From positions 83,797,918 through 83,861,917 of the forward strand of contig NC_084469.1 of assembly GCF_027409185.1 (NCBI RefSeq): a stretch of DNA of 64,000 nucleotides, in the 5' to 3' direction. The DNA is from Cynocephalus volans (Eukaryota > Chordata > Mammalia > Dermoptera > Cynocephalidae). Every line of letters begins with the position of its first letter. The stretch's first letter is position 1. This document shows positions 50,301 to 59,500 of the stretch, piece by piece. The notes beneath the pieces are model-generated. The model ran no database searches, was not told the origin of the DNA, and was given only the letters and a program-made list of their open reading frames with translations. The position numbers and the translations under genes were made by a program.

Positions 50301-53300
50301 AGTGAATTTCAGGAGGTGAAAGGCCAGTGTGGCCAGAACATAGAAGTGCTGGGAGAGACCTAGGAAACCAGCTTAAAGAGGTTGTCAGGAGTCAGAAGGT
50401 TCAGGGCTTTGTCAGCCAATTAATCATTTTTGTCTTTAAGAGCAGTGGGAAGTCATTGAATTGTTTTCATTCGAGGGTGAATATGATCAGCTTTAGTTTT
50501 AAAAGTTTCCTCTGGCTGCTGTGTGGAAAACAAATGGAGGGAGATAGAACAGGGAGGCCAGTTCAGAGGCAAGGGAGAGGACTAGAGTGGGGATATGGAG
50601 ATATGGAGAGGACAGGTGGAGGCTTGCTGAGAAAGCAGAATGACTAGGACTCAGTGGTCTTGTGGGTGTGGGGGGTGAGGAGATAGGAGTGGATATGAGA
50701 GAAGTCAAGGGTGACTTCCAGGTTTCTGGCTTGAGAGAATAAACACTGGACGAGGTGCAGATGTGAATGCTATGTAAATACTTGCTGTGGCAAGGATGAT
50801 ATTTAAGCTGAGTCGTGAAATGTAATTATAAACTTACTAGGTGGAGGAGGTGGACGCCACTTCTGGCAGCCTGACCAACATATTACATGGAGACTTGAAA
50901 GAGCTCGTGAAATTGGGAGTTTACTGCAAGGGCTCTGGGGCCTGAGAGGTGCTTTAGAGCCAGATTATGAATCCATGTACTATTGCCAAGCTGAGGACTT
51001 CATTCTGAGGCAGCAGAGAGCCAGCAGAGATTTTTTGAGTAGAGCCATGCTCAGGTTCATTTATGTTTTTTAAAAAAGATAGACTCTAGAAGGTGAAGAG
51101 ACTGCCGGCCTAAGCCATAAGAATTAAGACAAGGCTTCATTTTCATTGCTTCTTCCTTTTCACAGTGGAACTTCCTGAAAGAGTTATGTACAGTTACAGT
51201 CTCTACTTACTGGCATCCCAGTGATGCCTCTGCCCATACTTCACCACTGAAACTCTGCTCAGGGTCACCAAAGACTTCCATGTTCCTGAATCCAGTTGAC
51301 ACTTTTCTGATCTCATCTTGCTTGACTTCTTTGCCACATGCTAGGTATTTGGTCTTCCCACCTTCTTAACACTCTCTCCTCTCAGTCTCTGGAACACACT
51401 GCTCAGCTGGTGTCTCACTGGCTTGCTTTCTTAGTTATCCTGGCCAGCTCTTCCTCTCATGCTCAAACTTTTAGACTGTTGGAGTTACCCAGGGATCAGT
51501 CCTAGGCCTTTTGTTCTTCTTTCGCTAATCAACCTTGGAAGTGCATTAGAATTACTTGGGGATTTTCTTTATAGAAGTATTCCAACTAATACATTAAAAA
51601 GGAATGATAGAACCAAAATATCAGTATTTCATAATCACTAGAAATAAAGGTTCTAGGCAGTGATTATCAATGGCTGCTACAACCATGAGGTAAAAAACTG
51701 ATAGGGAATTTTGTAGTGGATCAAACTGACAATACTGGAATTCATTGATCAATTTTAACCTCACAAAAAGAGACGGCCAGGCATTATGTGCTTCCTCATG
51801 GAAGTACATTACACCTCCCTTGAAGTATTCTTTTTTAAAAAATATTTTATTACCATTTTGATAACATTATGGTATTTCATTGTACAGTGCCCAAACATTT
51901 ATTGATAGATTTTTTTTTTTTTGACTGACTGGTATGGGGATCTGAACTCTTGACCTTGGTGTTATAACACCATACTCTAACTGAGGTAATCAGCCAGTCC
52001 CTCCCTTGAAGTATCCTTGCCAAAGAAATCTTTCCTGAAGCTGATCAAGTCTCTAGCTCTTACTATTAGTTTACTAGAAATAAAGGAAACAGAAGAACAT
52101 GTTAAATGACACCATGGGTCTATAATTAACAAAATTCAGAATGTGGGAAACTATTAAATAAATTGTGAGAAAAAAAGAGGGAGGGATGATCTCTAGAACA
52201 AAAGTGATTTAAGAGACATATCTACTGTCTGCAATAGCTGACCCTTGTATGATCGTGATTTGAACAAGTCAACTGTGAAACAACAGTGGCAAAAGAGACT
52301 ATCAGGGAAGTTTGAACACACAGTGGATATTTGGTAAAGTTAAGGAATTAAAACGTTTTTTGGTATAAAGATTTACTTTAGAGATACCTCCTAAAAATTT
52401 GTGAATGATATGATATGTCTGAGATTTGCTTCAAAATCATCCAGTGTCAGGATGGTGATGGGAGGGAGCAGAAGAATAAGTGGGTGAGGTAGAGATGGAA
52501 GAATTGTTGAAACAGGGTGACGGATACCTGGTGTTCATGATACTATTCCCTGCTCTTGTATATGTTTGAAATTTTCCATAATAAAACATTTGTTAAATCA
52601 CTTGTGGAGCTTTAAAAAATATGGATGCAGAATTCCCCCCACCCCAACCCCAAGAGATTGCAATTTATTGGTCTGGGATAGGGAATCAATTTTTAAAAGT
52701 GTCCTGGGGACTCTAATGTGAAGCCAGAATTGAGAACTTCTGCTTTATACAATGTCCCTAAATGATCTCATCTATTGCTTTAATAACATTGATATGCTGA
52801 CAACTCCCGGATTTGTATCTCTAGTCCTGACTTTTTCCTTGAGCTCTGGACTTATATATTCATCTACATGTTTGGCATCATCCACTTGGAGGTCAAATAG
52901 GCATCTCAGACCAAACAAGGTGAAAACAACTCTATTTTTAACCCCAAACCTGTTTCTCTCTCAGTCTTTTCTGTCTTAACAAATGGCACTACTGTAGTTC
53001 TTCTGGTAAAAAGGAAGTCCTAACAAAAACTAATGTGGGAAAACTCTAGCTGATCCAAAGAAGGTCTCTTTTATCTTTTTTGACTCATGACTATCAACTA
53101 CAGAAAATATACAACATTCTCATATCTTAGAGAATGTTGTATATTTGCTATAGTTGGTAGAATTGTTTTGATTGACTCTTCAGCTTTCACCCCTCCAAAA
53201 CTCTAACATCTTGAGCCAGTGATTGAATTTGAATGATACTAAGTTCCTTTTCAGGTTTTTCTACCAAAATATTTGGAGGAGTTGGGATGAAGAAGAGGAG

Positions 53301-53536
53301 GATGAGTACGATTATTTTGTCAGATGTGTTGAACCTCGTTTGAGATTGTAAGTATTTATTACTGATCTTGTATGAGTTTGAAAAATAGTTATCGATTTTA
53401 CCTGTGTGAAATACACACACACACCAGAGTACTTCAAAAAGTTTGTGGAAAAATAGAATTAAAAGATAATACAAATCTATGAGCTTTGGAAAAATAGAAT
53501 TAAAAGATAATACAAATCTATGAGCTTTTTGAAGTA

Positions 53537-53589
<53 letters not shown>

Positions 53590-56500
53590 ATACATATACA
53601 CACTCCAGGGGCCCATAGAAAGAAACGGGCTGATGTACAAATTGTATAATCCTTTGACAAATTATTAAATAAAACTTGCATAGATGCAGAAAAATTGATT
53701 TTAGTGTTTATAAACTGAGTCTATAAGCAGGGAGTTGAAGAACATAAAAGTTAACAGCTCTGCGTTTTGGGGCTGGCCCATGGCTCACTTGGGAGAGTGT
53801 GGTGCTGATAACACCAAGGCCACAGGTTCGCATCCCTGTATAGGGATGGCCGGTTAGCTCACTTGGGAGAGTGTGGTGCTGACAACACCCGGTCTAGGGT
53901 TAAGATCCCCTTACTGGTCGTGTTTTTAAAAAATTTTTAAAATTTATTTATTTTATTTTTTTTAATTTTTAATTTTTAATTTTTAATTGTAATTTTTATT
54001 GAGTCAAAATTGATTATACATATTTTTGGGTTTCAACATTGAGATATGTTGATCAAATCAATATTACTAGCATATATATTGTTACAAATTGTAATTATTC
54101 TTTATGCCCCTCGTCCAATCCCTCCTCATCTCCCTTCCTCTGCCCCTCCCCCCTCTAATCACCCTAGATTTCTTCTCTCCCTCTGAAAGAATAATGGTTA
54201 CTTTGTTGATTTGTTGCCCAAATGATCTGTCCAATGCTGAGATGTGTGATCAGGTCGCCCAATACTATCATAGAGCAGATGTCTCTTCTATCACTATAAA
54301 ATGGGCTCTGTGTAGACAGACATCCTCCTCCTTTCTTTATCTCTGCTGGTGACTCTCCTTGTGTCAACTCACTCCAGTGGCTGGTGGACCATCTGTGTGG
54401 TGGTTGTGGCATCTAGCTACCTTTGCGGCAGCCATGGTTATCATGGTGGCTGTGGTGGGTCACCCACATGGAGGAGATGTTTTTGGCTTGCTCTGTGGTG
54501 CTGGCAGTATGCCTGGTTATGGAGAGTGTCAGATCCCCAGTTCCATGCCCTGGGTCGCCAAGTGGGTCCCAAGGCACTGGCATGGTGTGCCTGGTTATGG
54601 GAGGGGGGTCCAGTCCCCTTCTCCATGCACTGGATCCCTGAGTAGGCCCCGAGGCACTGGCACGAGGTGCTTGGTTGTGGGGTGGGGGGCTCTTGTCCCA
54701 GGCTCCATAACCCGGGTCCCAAGGTGGGCCCTGCAGTGCGGGGTGTCTGGTTGTGGGAGGGGAGTCTGGTCCCCTTCTCCATGCCTTGGGTCTATGGGCA
54801 GACCCAAGGCACTGGTGCGGTGTGCCTGGTTCTGGGAGGGGGGTCCGGTCCCCTTCTCCAGGCCCCGGGTCCCAGGGCAGGTCCCAAGGAGCTGGCACAG
54901 GGTGCCTGGTTGTGGGAGGGGGGTCTGGTCCTCGTCTCCATACCCCAGGTCCCTGTTTGGGCCCTGGGGTGTTGGCATGGAGTGCCTGGTTGTGGGAGGT
55001 GGGTCTGGTCCCCAGCTCCATACCCTGGGTCCCCTTGTGGGCCTCGGGGCACTGGCACAGGGTGCCTGGTTGTGGGAGGAGGTCTGGTCCCCTTCTTCGG
55101 GCCCTGGGTCCCAGGGCGGGCCTCAGGGTACTAGCATAGGGTGCCTGGTTGTGGGAGAGGGGTCCAGTCCCCTTCTCCAGTCCCCGGGTCCCAGGGCAGG
55201 CCCCAAGGAGCTGGCACATGGTGCCTGGTTGTGGGATGGAGGTCTTGTCCCCAGATCCATACCCTGGATCCTTGGGCTGGCCCCAAGGTGCTGGTGTGGG
55301 GTGCCTGGTTGTGGGAGGTGGATCTGGTCTCATTCTCCTTCCCCCAGTTCCCTGAGCAGGCCCTGTGGCATTGGCACAGGGTGCCTGGTTGTGGGAAGGG
55401 GGTCCGGTTCCCTTCTCCATGTCCTGCGTCCCTGGGTGGGCCCCAAGGCACTGGCACGGTGTGCCTGGTTGTGGGAGGGAGGTTCGGTCCCCTTCTCCAT
55501 GCCTTGGGCCCCTGGGTGGGTCCTGATGCGCTGACCTGGCATGCCTAGTTGTGGGAGGGTGGGTCCGGTCCCAGCTTCTTACCCCGTGTCTCTGGGTGGG
55601 CCCCGAGGTGCTGGCATAGTGAGCCTGGTTGAAGGAAGGGGGTCCAGTACCCTTCTCCATGCCTTGGGTCTCCTGGCAGGTTCCAAAGTGTTGGTGTGGT
55701 GAGCCTGGTTGTGGGAGGTGGGTCTGGTCTCTTCTATGCCCCAGGTCCCTGGGCAGGCCCTGAGGCACTGGCATGGTGTACCTGTTGTGGGAAGGGGGTC
55801 CAGTCCCATTCTCCATGCCCCAGGTCCCAGCACAGGCCCCAAGGAGCTGGCGCAGGGTGCCTGGTTGTGGGAGAGGTTCCGGTCCCTTTCTTTCTTCATG
55901 CCTAGGGTCCCTAGGTGGGCCCCAAGGCGCTGGTGCTGTGTGCCTGGTTGTGGGAGGTGTGTCTGGTCCCCTTCTCCATGCCTTGGGTCCTTGGGCAGAC
56001 CCTGAGGTGCTGGCGTGGTGTGCCTGGTTGTGGGAGGGAGGTTCAGTCCCCTTCTCCATGCCTTGGGTCCCCAGGTGGGGCCCTGAGGCACTGTCACAGC
56101 ATGCCTGGTTGTGGAAAGGGGGTCCAGTCCCTGGCTATTAGCCCCAGGTCCCTGGGCGGGCCCCTAGGCATTGGTGGTGTGCTGGTAAGTGGGAGTGGCG
56201 TCTGGTCCTGACTCCAATCCTTGAATTCTGGGTGGGGCCCTGAGGTGCTGGTGGTGTGAGTGGTTGTGGGCAGGTCCTGCCCCTGTATTCATGCTTCATA
56301 TCCCCTGGTGGGCCCCAAGGCATTCATGATGTGCCTGGGCCAGAACTAACTTTTTGTCCTTTGCTTGCTTCTAAAACCGGGGAACTTCCTGTGGGAACCA
56401 GTACTTGAGCTGTGCTGTTGAGCTAAATTTCTGCTTTGCTGCTGTTTCCCTAGGGAAGACTTTTTGTGCAGCTCAGGGTTTAATGGTTGACCTTATAGGT

Positions 56501-59500
56501 ACTTCCAGCTCTCCAGATACTCGGTGCACCTGGGTTGTGTAGAAACTCTGACCTGGGCCTGAGTTTTTTCATCAGACTGCACCCCTTGCAATTCTGCATT
56601 CCTGACCAGTCTCCTCTGAGTGGTCCTGCACTGACTGGGGGTGGATCAGCTGTCCCTGCTATGTCCCAATGTTCTCCTGGTGGGCCCATGCTCCAAACTC
56701 TTCCCATGGGATGGGCCGTGCGCCAGTCCCTTGTGATGACTCACCGGCCTCTGAGTGGCTTCACTTTTTCAGCTGTTCTGGCTCCTCTTGTGTGGGTCCA
56801 CGGGAACCCTGTCAGTGGTCTTGCTGTCCCGGGGGCCGCCAAAGTCCTCTTCTCCACTTCCGCCTCCAAGTAACTCCATTTAAAGGGCACAGCTGCAGCT
56901 TCTGCCAGCTCCTGCTCCATGTGTTCCAGCATTAAAGTGGCCGCAGCCCAAAACACTGAGAGCAGTTTTTTCTTTCTCTCTTCATGGTTTCTCCTGCCTT
57001 CATGAGTTCCATAGGTCTCTCCTCCTCTTCCCCTGAGCTCCAGCGGCCCCAGCTTGGCTGATATTACATTTTTATAGTTGTAAATTCGTTGATTTGTGGG
57101 AGAGAGTGACGCTGGGGACCCTCTATTCCGCCATCTTGACTGGAAGTTTACCGGTCATCTTTAAAAAAAAACAAAAACAAAAACAGCTCTGTGTTTTGTA
57201 AATCTGAATAAAATTCAATTGATGTAGTGTGTTAAAAGCCCTTTGTTACATTCAAAGACAATTGTTTGAAAAACAGTGAAGTTATTTGAATTATAGAAGA
57301 CTACTTTGCTTTAATTTTTTAGAATACTTTTAAAGGTATATGGCTTTCCTCTAAGTTCCTATAGGAACTTGACCAAGGTCAAGGGTTCACTAGGCTTATC
57401 TCAGGATGTTTTATCAAAATCTTGCCTTAAATCTTATTTGACAAATAGATGGAAATACTATTATATAGCTAATATTGGTGGTGAATAAAGATTTCCAAGA
57501 CAACTAAACACATTCTTCTAATTTATCATATTTTGGCAGGGAAAAACCTTTCCATAAAAAATACCAAAATCAACCATGTAACCCAAATAGTTTTTTACTA
57601 GCCTTCCACTAGATGGTGATCTAAGACCAGCTATTTTTTCCTTGTATTTATGAGCAGTGATTTAACAGCCCATGCTGCAATAAGAATAAAATTATAACTT
57701 GCAATCCAAAAAAATTGTAGAAGGTAATTTTTTTTTCCTGTGTGAAAGATGATTTGATTATACAAGGCAGTTAACCTTTACATTTTGTGGAATATAATTT
57801 AACTTAATAAGTTTCTCATGGTTTAAATAGTAAATAATAATAAAATAAAAATATATGAAAGTCTGATTAATGGTTCTACCTGATTTAGAATTACCTATGT
57901 CTGATTCCAGCTCTTCATCAACTGGCTGTGATTTCTATTCAGCTTTTCCCATTTTTCCATTGTATATTTCCTATTTTCCCAAAGTGTATTCAATAAAATG
58001 CCAGAATTTTGATAAGCCTGAATATTTTCTAGGTTTGATACACTTACTGTTAAAGAACAATGATTTGCTTTGATTGAAGTAAAATGTAATGGTAGGTGCA
58101 TATCTTGCAGATTTGCTCTTTACTTGGAAAAAAATTGTATTGATTTGACAGCCTTGCATATGCTAACAACAAGAAACGATTTACATACACACCTTGTACA
58201 TTACTGGCAGATGGGAAAGCATAAGGGAGGATTTTTTTTCAGTTATGGAGAATGAAGAAACTATGGTACTTGATGGAGAAACTAGAATGTTATCAAATGT
58301 AGGCAGACTCTTTAAAAAGGTCCTTGGGCTGAGATAGGAGTAGAGCTATCAACAGGCAGGATTTAAAAGGAATCAAACCATACTGTATTGATTTTGCACT
58401 GTGCGATAAATATTTTTCCTTTCTCACTCAAAATACACTGCTTCAGAACTTAGGGTTCTGAAACACATGTTGGTTCATTGCTTCCAGACTACAAAGTATC
58501 TATGTAATGAGAAGAAATAAGCTGATTGGCATGAATATTGGAAATGCTGAGAAACTATTTTAAAATTTGAGTCTTAATTTTCACAACTTAATAGACCTGG
58601 TCAAGCAGTCGGTAGTTTGTTCCCTGATTTCTTGTTTGCAAAGTGGATTTTCAGAATATCTTTAAATGAGTGTGGATTAACTAAAGCAGACAAAATCCTT
58701 GCTTTTCAGTCTTCAGCTAATTCATTTACTTGAAAAGTGGAAAAAAATTATTTTTTGTTCATTTTAAATACTTTTTCAGTGTTCACCATAATTTGATGTG
58801 AATTTGTTTCAGATGTAGTTCTGTTTTTTTTCCTCTCATCTTATTTAGAGCATGACTAAGTTAAAAACGTTTTTTTCTAAAGCAGTAGTTATCTTGGCTA
58901 CATATTAGCATACGTAAGGATATTTAAAAAATACCTCTCTAGCTCCCCAGAAGCAGGCAAAAAACAGAGCAGCCCGGGGGTCCTAGGCAGGATCCGAGGA
59001 CAGTCTCCCGTGCTTGGAAATAGGCAAAAAGCGCACTGAAAACACCACTTCCACCCGGGTGGCCCGCCACAGCCATGGCTGCTGCAAAAGTGGCTTGGCA
59101 CCACAGCAGAAGCCACAGCTACCGTGCGGGCGACACACCAGGCACTCGACTGCAGTGACACAAGGAGAGTCACAGCAGAGACCAGAAAAAGAAGAGGACG
59201 TCTCTCTCCTCAAAGCCAACTCCAGCGTAATAGAAGCAACTGATCTACCATGCCCCTGCCTTTTTTCTAATTTTAATAATTTCTGTCTTCTCTCTTTTAT
59301 TCTTGGTCAGTCTGGATAAAGGTGTGCAAATTTTGTTGCTCTTTTTAAAGAATCAAAAAAAAAATAAAAGCCTATTAAGCAGTCTACAAAGCACCATTGA
59401 TATAAACATTTTAATCAAACATTAACTTTACATAATTCTTTTAGGGTATAATAATCTTTATATACATTGAGTAACTTGTTAAATATGTAACTATTCTTCA

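Larger units (their letters stand above)
48693..53254 (+). other. SHCBP1 intron 4, repeat-bearing
   Basis: Holds reversed L2-type sequence at about 50020-51060, and forward L2 at about 51150-51540 that resumes at 52740-52990. Between them are a SINE insertion and a 52060-52620 stretch resembling an old unnamed repeat ending in AATAAAACA. 48700-50020 is largely unassigned. Confidence 0.5.
53770..57181 (+). mobile_element. tRNA-Ile-derived SINE (CYN-type dimer), split by the composite element
   Basis: The left part (53770-53933) has two tRNA-like units with A-box TTAGCTCACTTGG and B-box-like GGTTCGCATCCC. The right remnant is about 57148-57181, with an A-rich tail. AACAGCTCTG[C/T]GTTTTG at 53753-53769 and 57182-57198 is the duplication flanking the whole unit, so the SINE landed first and the composite element later entered its 3' end. 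Confidence 0.85.

Noticed and set aside
54359..56097. Very long open frames (391 codons plus, 548 codons minus) across the 80-bp array, looking like repeat proteins
   Set aside because: The array is GC-rich and stop-poor in several frames on both strands. The unit is 80 bp, so the same DNA is read in three rotating frames (HNQ, TTR and QPG versions of one motif). There is no conserved start context, and the sequence is part of a retroelement.
57606..57619. Fourth CTCF-like motif in intron 5
   Set aside because: Two mismatches at informative positions of the core; too weak to list with the other three.
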